Positions 25,025 to 34,133 of a stretch of 64,000 nt of DNA are shown here, one piece after another. This stretch comes from Mycolicibacterium sp. CBMA 247 (GTDB lineage Bacteria; Actinomycetota; Actinomycetes; Mycobacteriales; Mycobacteriaceae), in NCBI RefSeq assembly GCF_009729095.1, contig NZ_VTGX01000003.1, positions 310,001 to 374,000 of the forward strand, in the 5' to 3' direction. Both the position numbers and the translations under genes were made by a program. The notes under the pieces are model-generated. The model saw nothing but the letters and a program-made list of their open reading frames with translations, ran no database searches and was not told where the DNA came from. The first letter of the stretch is position 1; each line of letters begins with the position of its first letter.

Positions 25025-26557
25025 CTACCCGCCGACGGGGGTGCCGGGTTGCGGACAGCGGATGACGGGGCAGTCGAGCGTGTCCGGTAGATGGTGGGTG
25101 GCGACGACGACGGTCCGCTGTGCGGCGAACCAATCACCCGGAGTGAGGATTTCGGTCAGGATTCGTTGACTGTCGGCGGCGTCGAGGTTCTCGGTGGGTT
25201 CATCGAGCAGTACGACGGAGAAATCCGATAACAGCACTCTGGCGAGCAGCAGCCGGCGTCGTTGTCCGGCCGACACCGCCGTATGGCCTCCTTCGAGGAC
25301 CGTCGACAGGCCGTCGGGCAGCCCGGCCAGCCAGTCTGCAAGGCCGACACGCTGGATCGCGGAGAGCAATTCGGGGTCGGTGGCGTCCCCGCGGACGACC
25401 AGCAGATTGTCCCGCACCGTCGTCTCGAAGATATGCGCGTCCTCGGCGAAAAATGCTGCGCGCCCGGGGGTTTGACTGAGCTTGTCGGCCAATGACATCA
25501 GCAGCGTGGTCTTTCCTGAGCCGCTCGGGCCGACGACGGCCAGCCGGCCTCCGGCGGGTATATCGACAAGGGGTGCCACGGGCCGCCGGCGGGCCTGGGG
25601 GTCGCTCTCGGTGAGCTCGAGGAGACGCCGCGCGGCGATGCGGGACTTGGTGAGCCCGACGGCCGCGTCGGGAAGGGCGGTGGTCGCCTCGAATGCCGAC
25701 AACGGCAACAACATCAGGATGGCCAGGGTGGTGGGCGCGGTCGTGGGGGCCAGTGCGATACCCGCGACGACGGCGCCCAGGACGCTGGCCCCGATGGCGA
25801 TGCTGGGCATGGCGGCGGCCAGGGCTGCCGGTGCAGCAGCGCGGTCGGCGGTCTGTCCCCAATCATGGTGGTGACGTTCCGCGGTCGCGATCACTTCATC
25901 GAGCCGTCCGCTCACCCGCAACTCGGGGGCGTACTCCAGGGCCAGCATGGTCGCGGAGTCGCGGTCACTACGGTGTTGGACAGCAACGGCTTCCGCCGCC
26001 GCCACGGCGCGCGCGGTGATCGCCGGGGCAGCCACTCCGGCGAGGAGCAGGCACAGCCCCAATACCGCGGCGGCGCTCGGTGAGATGACCGTGATGACGG
26101 CGACGGCCGCGCAGCTGAGCACCGTGGCCACCACGATCGGCAGCACCGAACGCACCACCACATCGGCCAGTTCATCGACCGAGCTGCCAATCCGGGCTAC
26201 CAGCTCACCACTGGGCAGGCGCATCGCGTTGTCGTCGGGTCCACTGGCGAGCCTGCGATACAGCCCGGTGCGGGCATTGGCAGCGGCCCGCAGCGCCGTG
26301 TCGTGCGCGGCCAACCGCTGGCAGTAGCCGAGTACACCGCGCGAGATTCCCAACGCGCGCACTGCCACCACGGCCACCGACAGGTCCAGGATCGGCGGCA
26401 TCTGCCAGGCCCGGGTGATCAACCATGCCGAGATGCCCGCCAGGGCCAGCGCGCTGCCCAGTGAGAGCACCCCGAGGACACTTGCCAGGATCAACCGGCT
26501 CAGCCGCGGCCGCAGCAGATCTAGCGCCAGGCGCAGTAGCGGATCACGACGAAACAT
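25025..26557 (-). CDS. cydC: ABC exporter subunit CydC, cytochrome bd assembly
   Basis: 510 aa from the ATG at 26557; a GTG at 26566 is an alternative. Six-helix ABC exporter membrane domain (to about residue 300), then a nucleotide-binding domain with Walker A VVGPSGSGKTT, a degenerate signature VSAGQRRRLLLARVLL and Walker B SVVLLDEPTENLD. With CydD it forms the heterodimeric transporter needed to assemble cytochrome bd, now regarded as heme/thiol handling. The start lies inside the cydD 3' end, and it is the last gene of the cydABDC-type run. Confidence 0.93.
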   Translation of the reverse strand: MFRRDPLLRLALDLLRPRLSRLILASVLGVLSLGSALALAGISAWLITRAWQMPPILDLSVAVVAVRALGISRGVLGYCQRLAAHDTALRAAANARTGLYRRLASGPDDNAMRLPSGELVARIGSSVDELADVVVRSVLPIVVATVLSCAAVAVITVISPSAAAVLGLCLLLAGVAAPAITARAVAAAEAVAVQHRSDRDSATMLALEYAPELRVSGRLDEVIATAERHHHDWGQTADRAAAPAALAAAMPSIAIGASVLGAVVAGIALAPTTAPTTLAILMLLPLSAFEATTALPDAAVGLTKSRIAARRLLELTESDPQARRRPVAPLVDIPAGGRLAVVGPSGSGKTTLLMSLADKLSQTPGRAAFFAEDAHIFETTVRDNLLVVRGDATDPELLSAIQRVGLADWLAGLPDGLSTVLEGGHTAVSAGQRRRLLLARVLLSDFSVVLLDEPTENLDAADSQRILTEILTPGDWFAAQRTVVVATHHLPDTLDCPVIRCPQPGTPVGG

Positions 26558-28220
26558 GTGCGGCACCTATCGTGATCACCTCATCGCCGATGGCAAGCAC
26601 CGGATCCCGGTGCCCGACCACCACGACCGTGGCGCCGGCTTTGGCCCGGGCGACGATGGCCTGCAGCACCCGCTGCTCCAGCGCAGCGTCCAGGTGGGCG
26701 GTGGGCTCGTCGAACAGCAACACGTGTGCGGGTGAGCCGAGCGTGCGGGTCAGCCCCAGCCGTTGTCGTTGCCCCAGTGACATGCCGACCCCTGTGCGGC
26801 CGATCCTGGTATCCAGGCCTTGCGGAAGGTCATCGATGACGTCGTCGAATCCGGAGTCGCGGCAGGCCTGGTCCAGGTCGACTATCGGGCCGAGCAGTTC
26901 CAGGTTTTCGCGGACGGTACCCGGGATCAGTACCGGACGGTGGGGGAGCCAGGCGATGTTGCGCCACCATGCCGTCAGATCCAGGTCGCCGACATCGACT
27001 CCGTCGACCAGCACAGGACCAGCCGGCAGCTCGGTCAATCCGAGAATGGCTTGCAGTGCAGTGGATTTGCCTGCCCCGTTGGGGCCGGTCAGTACGGTGA
27101 CCCGGCCGGGTTCGATCGCCGGACCCAGACCGTCCAACTCGATCGTCGGTGCGGAATTCGACACGCGGACGTCGCCTCCGGCCGGCGCTCGCGTCTGGCA
27201 GAGCCGAAAAGCCTGTTCCGCCGCCGTTTTACCGTCCTGCGCCGCATGAAAAGCCGCGCCCACCCGCCGCAGCGGCCAGAACACCTCGGGGGCCAGGAGC
27301 AAGGCAGTCAGGCCCGCGGTCAGCGTCATCTCGCCGTAAACCAGTCGCAGGCCGACACTGACCGCCACCAGCGCCACACCGAGGGTGGCCAACAGTTCCA
27401 GCACCAACGAGGACAGGAACGCGATCCGCAGGGTGGCCATCGCCGAACGCCGATGCGCGGCAGCCAGTTCGGTGATGCGTTCGACCGATCCGGCGGCTCG
27501 TCCGATGGCCCGAAGCGTCGGGATGCCGGCCACGAGATCGAGCAGGCGGGCCTGCAACGTGGTCATCGCGGAGAGCGAGGCCGCCGACCGCTCGGCGGTG
27601 ACCAGCCCGATCAGCACCATGAAGATTGGGATCAGTGGCAGCGCGATCACCACGATTGCCGCGGCCTGCAGGTCGTAACAGGCCATCACCACCACTGCCA
27701 CCGGCGTGAGGACCGCGGCCTGCACCACCGCGGGCAGATAGCCGGTGAAGTATGGACGCAGCCCGTCCAGGCCGCGAGTTACCACTGCTGCAGCAGCATC
27801 GCGGTCAGCCGCCAATTGCCTTGGTGGCAAGGCAGTTACCGAGTGCAGCACCTCGCTGGACAACTCGCCGATCACCGCGGTGGCGCCGCGCTGCGAGAGC
27901 CGGCCCTGCAGCCACTGCGCGGCAGCCCGCAGGACCCACAGGGCGGACAGGGTTACGAGGGCACCGCCGTGCCGGGCCGCCGCGCTCGGTTCCACGATGA
28001 TCCCGGCGACGAGGTGGGCCAGCACGACAGCTGCGGCAATGGTGCTGGCGCTGATCGTCACGCCGCAGGCCACTGCCGCGAGCAGGTAGCGGCCTAGTGC
28101 CGCCGTCGACCCGGTGGCGCCGCGGATACCGAGTGCGCGCCAGAGATTCAGGCCGACCGCCGCGACAACCCGACCGGTGCCGGGATCCGATCGGCGGAGA
28201 TCCGCTTCCTGAACACCCAA
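26544..28220 (-). CDS. cydD: ABC exporter subunit CydD, cytochrome bd assembly
   Basis: 558 aa if started at the TTG at 28220; other in-frame starts exist (to 28274), all inside cydB, so the N-terminus is uncertain. Transmembrane region to about residue 330, then an NBD with Walker A LTGPNGAGKST, signature MSLGQRQRLGLTRTL and Walker B VLLFDEPTAHLD. It pairs with CydC; its ATPase site has a better-preserved signature than that of CydC. The long overlap with cydB (about 70 bp) and the 14-bp overlap with cydC point to one coupled operon. Confidence 0.92.
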   Translation of the reverse strand: MGVQEADLRRSDPGTGRVVAAVGLNLWRALGIRGATGSTAALGRYLLAAVACGVTISASTIAAAVVLAHLVAGIIVEPSAAARHGGALVTLSALWVLRAAAQWLQGRLSQRGATAVIGELSSEVLHSVTALPPRQLAADRDAAAAVVTRGLDGLRPYFTGYLPAVVQAAVLTPVAVVVMACYDLQAAAIVVIALPLIPIFMVLIGLVTAERSAASLSAMTTLQARLLDLVAGIPTLRAIGRAAGSVERITELAAAHRRSAMATLRIAFLSSLVLELLATLGVALVAVSVGLRLVYGEMTLTAGLTALLLAPEVFWPLRRVGAAFHAAQDGKTAAEQAFRLCQTRAPAGGDVRVSNSAPTIELDGLGPAIEPGRVTVLTGPNGAGKSTALQAILGLTELPAGPVLVDGVDVGDLDLTAWWRNIAWLPHRPVLIPGTVRENLELLGPIVDLDQACRDSGFDDVIDDLPQGLDTRIGRTGVGMSLGQRQRLGLTRTLGSPAHVLLFDEPTAHLDAALEQRVLQAIVARAKAGATVVVVGHRDPVLAIGDEVITIGAAHVSS

Positions 28221-29197
28221 TACGTCCAGGCCTGATAGATCACGACGAGCGGTGCGAACACCAGCCCCGCCCACGTCATGATCTTGAGCGTGTAGGGCGA
28301 GGACGAAGCATTGTGGATGGTCAGGCTCCAGTCCGGGTTCACGCTCGAGGGCACCAGGTTCGGGAACAACGAGCCGAACAGCAGAACCACCACGGCGGCA
28401 ACCACAACCGTGGTGTAGACGAAGGCCCAGCCCTCGCCGCTGCGGCTGTAAACCCGGGCGACCGCCGCCAACTGCGCGACCACGGCCGCGGCGAGCAGGA
28501 ACCAGGTCCAGCTCTTGCCGTGGGCCAATTGGGTCCAGATGCCGAATCCGGCGACCAGGACGGTGGTCGGAATGGCCAACCGCGAGGCGAATCGGAAGGC
28601 GTCGGTACGGATCTGACCACTGGTCTTCAGAGTGAGGAACACCGCGCCGTGGAATGCGAACAGGGCGCCGGTCGCCAGCCCGCCGAGGAGGGTGTACGCG
28701 TTGAGGACATCACCGAACGACAGGTGCATCTGCCGGTTGGCATCGACCGGCAGGCCGCGGACCAGTCCGGCGAAGGCGACGCCCCACAGGATCGCCGGCC
28801 CCCAGGAGCCGATCGCGATAGCGATATCGGCCCACCGCCGCCACCCGGGATCGTCGATCTTGCCGCGCCATTCGATCGCGACGACGCGCACGATCATGGC
28901 GAAGAGGATGGCCAGCAACGGTATGTACAACCCGGAGAACACCGTGGCGTACATCTCGGGGAAGGCGGCGAACATCGCTCCGCCCGCGGTGATCAGCCAG
29001 ACCTCGTTGCCGTCCCACACCGGGCCGATGGTGTTGAGGGCGGCGCGGCGGTACGGCTCGGGGTCCTCGCCCCTGCCCGCGGCCGTCCGGCCGCAGAACG
29101 TCATCAACATGCCGACGCCGAAGTCGAATCCCTCGAGGATGAAGAACCCCAGGAACAAGACGGTCAGCAGGATGAACCAGAGTTCTTGTAATCCCAT
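28148..29197 (-). CDS. cydB: cytochrome bd oxidase subunit II
   Basis: 349 aa, nine transmembrane segments. The start MGLQELWFILLTVLFLGFFILEG and the motif DFGVGML are diagnostic of CydB, as is GPVWDGNEVWLITAGGAMFAAFP near residue 57. It forms the quinol oxidase heterodimer with CydA, reducing oxygen to water at high affinity. It follows cydA after 11 bp. Confidence 0.96.
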   Translation of the reverse strand: MGLQELWFILLTVLFLGFFILEGFDFGVGMLMTFCGRTAAGRGEDPEPYRRAALNTIGPVWDGNEVWLITAGGAMFAAFPEMYATVFSGLYIPLLAILFAMIVRVVAIEWRGKIDDPGWRRWADIAIAIGSWGPAILWGVAFAGLVRGLPVDANRQMHLSFGDVLNAYTLLGGLATGALFAFHGAVFLTLKTSGQIRTDAFRFASRLAIPTTVLVAGFGIWTQLAHGKSWTWFLLAAAVVAQLAAVARVYSRSGEGWAFVYTTVVVAAVVVLLFGSLFPNLVPSSVNPDWSLTIHNASSSPYTLKIMTWAGLVFAPLVVIYQAWTYWVFRKRISADRIPAPVGLSRRSA

Positions 29198-29208
29198 CGA
29201 TCCGCTCC

Positions 29209-30678
29209 TCAGTAGGCGAACGACAACGGCGCGACTTCGTCATCGCCCGGTGGCGTCGGCGGGGCAGGTTCCGAGTCGTGCTCCAGTGGTCCCTCGACGA
29301 TGTAGCGCCGCAGCAAGAAGAACCACACGACCGCCAGGACGGCGTACACCAGGGTGAACGTGACCAGCGACAGCCATACCATGCCTGCCGAATGCCCGGA
29401 AACCCCTTGGGCGACGGTCAGCCGGATGTCGTGATCGCCGGTCGGATTCGGCACCACAACCCACGGCTGGCGGCCCATCTCGGTGAACACCCAACCCGCA
29501 CTGTTGGCCAGGAACGGGGTGGGGATCGTCAGCAGGGCGAACCAGCTGAACCAGCGCTGGCGGGGGATCGCGCCGCCCCGGGTGAGCCAGAGTGCGGCGA
29601 GCGCGAACAGGCCTGGTACGGCCAGGAATCCGATCATGGCCCGGAAAGACCAGTACGTGACGAAGAGATTGGGCCGGTAGTCGCCGGGGCCGAATTTCTC
29701 CTCGAAGCGCGCCTGCAGGTCGTTGACCCCCTCGAGGTGCACGCCGGTGAATCGGCCCTCGGCGAGGAAGGGCAGCACGTACGGCACCTGGATGAGGTGG
29801 ACGACACTGTCACAGTTGTTGTGGGTGCCGACTGTCAGCACCGAGAAATTGGGGTCGGTCTCGCTGTTGCACAACGACTCTGCCGAGGCCATCTTCATCG
29901 GCTGTTGCTGGAACATCAGCTTGCCCTGCGCATCGCCGGTGAGGAACAGCGCGACCGCGGAGATGAGCATGACCCAGCAGCCCAGGATGGTGGCCGGGCG
30001 GTACATGGTGGTGGCGTCGGCGGCGGCGGCCGGGTCGCCACCCGGACGGTGCAAGCGCACCATCCACCACGCGCACACACAGGCCACGAAGGTGCCGGCG
30101 GTCAGGAATGCCCCGGCGACGGCGTGGCTGAACGCTGCGATCGCTGTGTTGTTGGTGAACAGTGCGACGATGCTGGTCAATTCGGCGCGGCCGGTGTCCG
30201 GATTGAACCGCGCACCGACCGGATGCTGCATGAACGAATTGGCGGCGATGATGAAGAACGCCGACATGTTCACCGCCAGCGCCACAATCCATATGCAAGC
30301 CAGATGGACCAGCCGGGGTAGGCGCGTCCAGCCGAAGATCCACAGTCCGATGAAAGTGGACTCGAAGAAGAAGGCGACCAGGCCTTCCATGGCCAGCGGA
30401 GCGCCGAAGATGTCGCCGACGAATCGCGAATATTCACTCCAGTTCATGCCGAACTGGAACTCTTGCACGATGCCGGTTGCCACGCCGATGGCGAAGTTGA
30501 TCAGGAACAGCTTGCCGAAGAACCGGGTCAGCCGATACCAGTTCTCGTTTCCCGTGACCACCCACACTGTCTGCATGACGGCGATCAGCGGTGCCAATCC
30601 GATCGTCAGCGGAACAAATATGAAGTGGTACACGGTGGTGATTCCGAACTGCCACCGTGACACGTCCAAAGCGTTCAT
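29209..30678 (-). CDS. cydA: cytochrome bd oxidase subunit I
   Basis: 489 aa. It carries the heme b558, b595 and d sites and oxidises menaquinol. The N-terminus SRWQFGITTVYHFIFVPLTIG contains the heme ligand His18 (His19 in E. coli), and GIVQEFQFGMNWSEYSRFVGDIFGAPLA is a CydA signature. The Q-loop is short, in keeping with actinobacterial CydA. A good ribosome binding site (agga) precedes the ATG. Its promoter region carries a dyad and a CRP-like site, listed separately. Confidence 0.96.
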   Translation of the reverse strand: MNALDVSRWQFGITTVYHFIFVPLTIGLAPLIAVMQTVWVVTGNENWYRLTRFFGKLFLINFAIGVATGIVQEFQFGMNWSEYSRFVGDIFGAPLAMEGLVAFFFESTFIGLWIFGWTRLPRLVHLACIWIVALAVNMSAFFIIAANSFMQHPVGARFNPDTGRAELTSIVALFTNNTAIAAFSHAVAGAFLTAGTFVACVCAWWMVRLHRPGGDPAAAADATTMYRPATILGCWVMLISAVALFLTGDAQGKLMFQQQPMKMASAESLCNSETDPNFSVLTVGTHNNCDSVVHLIQVPYVLPFLAEGRFTGVHLEGVNDLQARFEEKFGPGDYRPNLFVTYWSFRAMIGFLAVPGLFALAALWLTRGGAIPRQRWFSWFALLTIPTPFLANSAGWVFTEMGRQPWVVVPNPTGDHDIRLTVAQGVSGHSAGMVWLSLVTFTLVYAVLAVVWFFLLRRYIVEGPLEHDSEPAPPTPPGDDEVAPLSFAY

Positions 30679-30705
30679 CTGGTCCTACTTCCGAGGTCTC
30701 AGACC

Positions 30706-30728
30706 AATCTACGACGAAGTGTAGTAGA
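30706..30728 (-). promoter_or_regulatory. cydA: cydA promoter -10 and overlapping dyad operator
   Basis: On the minus strand the hexamer TAGATT (30711-30706) matches TANNNT and would give an untranslated leader of roughly 20 nt. A dyad spans 30708-30728: TCTAC and GTAGA arms (5 bp, spacer 11), extending to 7 of 8 symmetric positions per half (tctacgac/gtagtaga). Because the dyad overlaps the -10 hexamer it looks like a repressor site. The cognate regulator is unknown. Confidence 0.45.
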
Positions 30729-30757
30729 TACTCGGGAACCAGCCGCTGTCCATGACC

Positions 30758-30773
30758 GGTGTCTTATGTCACG
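30758..30773 (-). promoter_or_regulatory. candidate CRP site upstream of cydA
   Basis: Minus-strand cGTGAcataagaCACc matches the mycobacterial CRP consensus TGTGA-N6-TCACA at seven of ten conserved positions. Its centre lies about 65-70 bp upstream of the predicted cydA transcription start, a position suited to activation. It overlaps the end of the HdeD-like gene. cydA is a known CRP target in M. smegmatis. The imperfect match keeps this tentative. Confidence 0.35.
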
Positions 30774-31354
30774 GTCGGTGCCTGCGGCGAGATTGCGGCC
30801 TTGAGTTTCTTGGCGTCGCTGCGGATTCCGAAGGCCGAGATGACCTCGAAAACCCCGACGACGATCAGGATGATGCCGGTGACCTGTGTCAGCGCGACCA
30901 AACCCTCAAGCGGGGCGACGAACATGATGATGCCGGCAATGACACTGACGATGCCGACGATGATCTCCCAGATCCGCCCGGGCAGTGAGGGATCTCCGAT
31001 GGCCGACATCGCCGTTGCGACACCGCGGAAGATGAATCCGACACCGATCCAGATCGCCAGCAGTTGGACCGAGTCCTGCAGGTTGACGAAGCAGAGCACG
31101 GCCAGCACGAGTGCCGCGGCACCACCGATGAACAGCAGGACGCGTCCCCCGACCGACGAGCGGAGGCTGAACGCCAGCACGAGCTGCGAGATGCCGGTGA
31201 TCAACAGGTAGGCGCCGAAAAAGATGGCAGTGACGAAGATTGCCGCTCCGGGACGGATGAACACGAGGACGCCCAAGATGATGGCAAGGATGCCGGTGAC
31301 CAATGCTGTCTTCCAAAGGTGCGGCAACAGGCTTGGGGCAGCGGTGGTTTCCAT
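30764..31354 (-). CDS. HdeD/DUF308 family membrane protein (Rv1624c-like)
   Basis: 196 aa from the ATG at 31354 (METTAAPSLLPHLWK). Six short hydrophobic helices in three pairs give the DUF308 repeat pattern, for example ILAIILGVLVFIRPGAAIFV, VLAVLCFVNLQDSVQLLAIW and IMFVAPLEGLVALTQVTGII, each with a Pro/Asn break. It belongs to the HdeD family named from E. coli acid resistance; no direct role is known in mycobacteria. It lies upstream of cydA on the same strand, with 85 bp containing the cyd promoter in between. Confidence 0.85.
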   Translation of the reverse strand: METTAAPSLLPHLWKTALVTGILAIILGVLVFIRPGAAIFVTAIFFGAYLLITGISQLVLAFSLRSSVGGRVLLFIGGAAALVLAVLCFVNLQDSVQLLAIWIGVGFIFRGVATAMSAIGDPSLPGRIWEIIVGIVSVIAGIIMFVAPLEGLVALTQVTGIILIVVGVFEVISAFGIRSDAKKLKAAISPQAPTVT

Positions 31355-31528
31355 GGACGAAGTGTGGCACACTACGCGGCCCTGAACACGGATTTTACGG
31401 TACGGCTGTGGCGTGGAAGCGTGGTCGTTAAGGTTCCGTTACCGGCGGTGCATCCCCGGTCGGCGACCGTTAGTGTCTCCGATTTGGAATAGTCCGACCG
31501 CAGCCGCAGACAGAGAAAAGAGGCAACC

Positions 31529-32446
31529 GTGACAGTTGGATGTCATCCCCGTCGGAGCAAGATGTGGCGTTTCGCGGTGGTGGTCGCCGCAAGCGGTGCG
31601 CTCGCGATGTCGGGCTGCGCCACCAACACCGATACCACCGGGCCGGCTACCCAGACCACCGCGGCCAAGGCTGAGAAGGTCGATTCGATCGCCAACACGT
31701 TGCCCGAGGCGATCAAATCCAGCGGCAAGCTCGTCGTGGGGACGGACCCGACGTATCCGCCCAACGAGTTCAAGGACCCGAACGGCAACATCATCGGCTT
31801 TGACGTCGAGTTGATGAATGCGATCGCCGCGACACTCGGCCTGACGGTGGAGTACCGGCCGTCGGCGTTCGACAAGATCATTCCGTCCGTCCAGGGCGGC
31901 AGCTACAACGTCGGCATGTCCTCGTTCACCGATTCGAAGGACCGTGAGCAGCAGGTCGACTTCGTCACCTACTTCAAGGCCGGTTCGGCATGGGCGCAGA
32001 AGGTCGGCGCCGGCATCAACCCGGACGACGCGTGTGGCAAGAAGATCGCGGTGCAGACGGCGACCGTCCAGGACACCGACGAGTTGCCGTCCCGCAGCGA
32101 GAAGTGCGTCACGGCAGGCAAACCTGCCATCCAGGTCGTCAAGTTCGATGACCAGACCGCGGCGACCAGTGCGGTGATGCTGGGTCAGGCTGACGCGATG
32201 TCGGCGGACTCGCCGGTGACCGCTTACGCGATCAAGCAGAGCGACGGCAAGCTCGAGGCAGCGGGGGAGATCTTCGATTCCGCGCCGTACGGCTGGGCCG
32301 TGCCGAAGAATTCACCCCTGGCGCAGTCCCTCAGGCAGGCGCTTGAACATCTCATCGAGAGCGGCGCCTACAAGCAGGTGGCCGCGAACTGGGGTGCCGA
32401 GAACGGGATGATCGACAAGCCGGTCATCAACGGTGCAGTCAGCTGA
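31529..32446 (+). CDS. amino acid ABC transporter substrate-binding lipoprotein
   Basis: 305 aa, GTG start with agagg upstream; an internal ATG at 31562 is possible. The signal peptide ends in the lipobox LAMSGC with lipidated Cys30, so the protein is anchored on the outer face of the membrane. The family 3 periplasmic-binding fold is recognisable from KLVVGTDPTYPPNEFKDPNG, IIGFDVELMNAIAATLG, DSKDREQQVDFVTYF and the C-terminal GWAVPKNSPLAQSLRQAL. A ligand among glutamine, glutamate or other polar amino acids is likely. First gene of a three-gene importer operon. Confidence 0.9.
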   Translation: MTVGCHPRRSKMWRFAVVVAASGALAMSGCATNTDTTGPATQTTAAKAEKVDSIANTLPEAIKSSGKLVVGTDPTYPPNEFKDPNGNIIGFDVELMNAIAATLGLTVEYRPSAFDKIIPSVQGGSYNVGMSSFTDSKDREQQVDFVTYFKAGSAWAQKVGAGINPDDACGKKIAVQTATVQDTDELPSRSEKCVTAGKPAIQVVKFDDQTAATSAVMLGQADAMSADSPVTAYAIKQSDGKLEAAGEIFDSAPYGWAVPKNSPLAQSLRQALEHLIESGAYKQVAANWGAENGMIDKPVINGAVS

Positions 32447-32453
32447 GCCGTTG

Positions 32454-33356
32454 ATGACTGACGCATCGCCGCCGGCCGCCATCGACGCTGTCCCGCTGAG
32501 GCATCCGTGGCGGTGGGTGGCGGCGGTGGTCATCGTCGTGCTGCTCGCGTTGTTCGTCTACGGCGCGGCCACCAATGAGGCCTACCGCTGGGACACCTAC
32601 GCGAAATACCTTTTCGACCGACGCCTTTCCCAAGCTGCCTGGAACACCTTGCAGCTGACCATCTTCTCGATGATCCTGGCGTTGGTGCTCGGCGTGATCC
32701 TCGCCGTCATGCGGCTGTCACCGAACCCGGTGCTCAAAGCTGTGTCGTGGACTTACTTGTGGATCTTCCGCGGCACCCCGGTCTACGTGCAGTTGGTGCT
32801 CTGGGGCCTGGTCCCGGTGATCTACAAGAACATCCAGCTCGGTGTGCCGTTCGGCCCTACGCTGTTCAAGTTCAGCCTTGCCGATCCGAATTTCTTCATG
32901 CTGGCGATCTTGGGGCTCGGTTTGAACGAGGCGGCCTACATGGCCGAGATCATCAGGGCCGGTATCAGCTCGGTGCCCGAAGGGCAGACGGAAGCGTCAG
33001 TGGCGCTTGGCATGTCGTGGGGTATGACCATCCGGCGCACTGTCCTGCCCCAGGCGATGCGCGTCATCATCCCGCCGACCGGCAATGAGTTCATCAGCAT
33101 GTTGAAGACCACGTCGCTGGTCACGGCGGTGCCATACAGTTTCGAGCTGTACGGGCGCGCCAAGGACATCGGCATCGCGCTGTTCCAGCCGATCCCGCTG
33201 TTGCTGGCGGCGTCGACCTGGTACCTGGCGATCACCAGTGTGCTGATGATCGGACAGTACTATCTCGAGCGCCACTTCTCCCGCGGTGCCTCGCGCAAGC
33301 TGACTTCCAAACAACTCGAAACGCTGGCCCGCGCACAGATGGGGGAGACACCGTGA
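32454..33356 (+). CDS. polar amino acid ABC transporter permease
   Basis: 300 aa from the ATG at 32454 (MTDASPPAAIDAV); a GTG at 32433 would overlap the preceding gene. About five membrane segments. The HisM/GlnP signature is present: RGTPVYVQL after the second helix and the EAA loop EIIRAGISSVPEGQTEASVALGMSWGMTIRRTVLPQ that contacts the ATPase. It probably works as a homodimer. It overlaps the ATPase gene by 4 bp. Confidence 0.92.
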   Translation: MTDASPPAAIDAVPLRHPWRWVAAVVIVVLLALFVYGAATNEAYRWDTYAKYLFDRRLSQAAWNTLQLTIFSMILALVLGVILAVMRLSPNPVLKAVSWTYLWIFRGTPVYVQLVLWGLVPVIYKNIQLGVPFGPTLFKFSLADPNFFMLAILGLGLNEAAYMAEIIRAGISSVPEGQTEASVALGMSWGMTIRRTVLPQAMRVIIPPTGNEFISMLKTTSLVTAVPYSFELYGRAKDIGIALFQPIPLLLAASTWYLAITSVLMIGQYYLERHFSRGASRKLTSKQLETLARAQMGETP

Positions 33357-34123
33357 CCGCCGCCGAACCGATGGTGCGGGCCGAGAGCGTGTGCAAGAAC
33401 TTCGGTGCCCTGCCCGTCCTCAAAGGCGTCACATTGGACGTCGGTAAGGGCGAGGTGCTGTGCATGGTCGGCCCATCGGGCTCGGGCAAGTCGACGTTCC
33501 TGCGGTGTATCAACCATCTTGACCAGGTCAACGCCGGTCGCCTGTATGTCGACGGAGAGCTTGTCGGTTATCGCGAACGCGCCGGCAAGTTGCATGAGAT
33601 GCCGCCGCGGGCGGCTGCCAAGCAGCGTCGCGACATCGGCATGGTGTTCCAGCATTTCAATCTGTTCCCGCACCGCACTGCGTTGGAGAACATCATCGAG
33701 GCGCCCGTTCACGTCAAGCGGGTGAAGAAGGACGCCGCGCTGGCACGGGCCAAGGATCTGCTCGATCAGGTGGGGTTGGCCGCCAAGGCCGACGCCTATC
33801 CCGCGCAGCTGTCGGGCGGGCAGCAGCAGCGAGTCGCAATTGCCCGGGCACTGGCGATGAACCCGAAGCTGATGCTCTTCGATGAGCCGACCTCGGCACT
33901 GGACCCCGAACTTGTCGGCGAGGTGCTGGCGGTCATCAAGAAGCTCGCCGGTGAGGGCATGACGATGGTGGTGGTCACCCACGAGATGGGTTTCGCCCGT
34001 GAGGTCGCGGACAAGCTGGTGTTCATGGACGGCGGCGTCATCGTGGAGAGCGGCCCGCCGCGCGAGGTGATGAGCAACCCCAAACACGAACGCACAAGGG
34101 AGTTTCTGTCGAAGGTGATGTAG
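33353..34123 (+). CDS. polar amino acid ABC transporter ATP-binding protein (GlnQ type)
   Basis: 256 aa, GTG start overlapping the permease stop. Walker A GPSGSGKST, signature LSGGQQQRVAIARAL, Walker B LMLFDEPTSALDPE and switch VVTHEMGF are all intact. The GMVFQHFNLFPHRTALENI Q-loop is typical of the polar amino acid uptake family. It energises the importer encoded by the two preceding genes. Confidence 0.94.
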   Translation: MTAAEPMVRAESVCKNFGALPVLKGVTLDVGKGEVLCMVGPSGSGKSTFLRCINHLDQVNAGRLYVDGELVGYRERAGKLHEMPPRAAAKQRRDIGMVFQHFNLFPHRTALENIIEAPVHVKRVKKDAALARAKDLLDQVGLAAKADAYPAQLSGGQQQRVAIARALAMNPKLMLFDEPTSALDPELVGEVLAVIKKLAGEGMTMVVVTHEMGFAREVADKLVFMDGGVIVESGPPREVMSNPKHERTREFLSKVM

Positions 34124-34133
34124 CTTCGAAAGG

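Noticed and set aside
27149..28097. Plus-strand open frames opposite cydD
   Set aside because: Shadows of the cydD coding sequence without ribosome binding sites.
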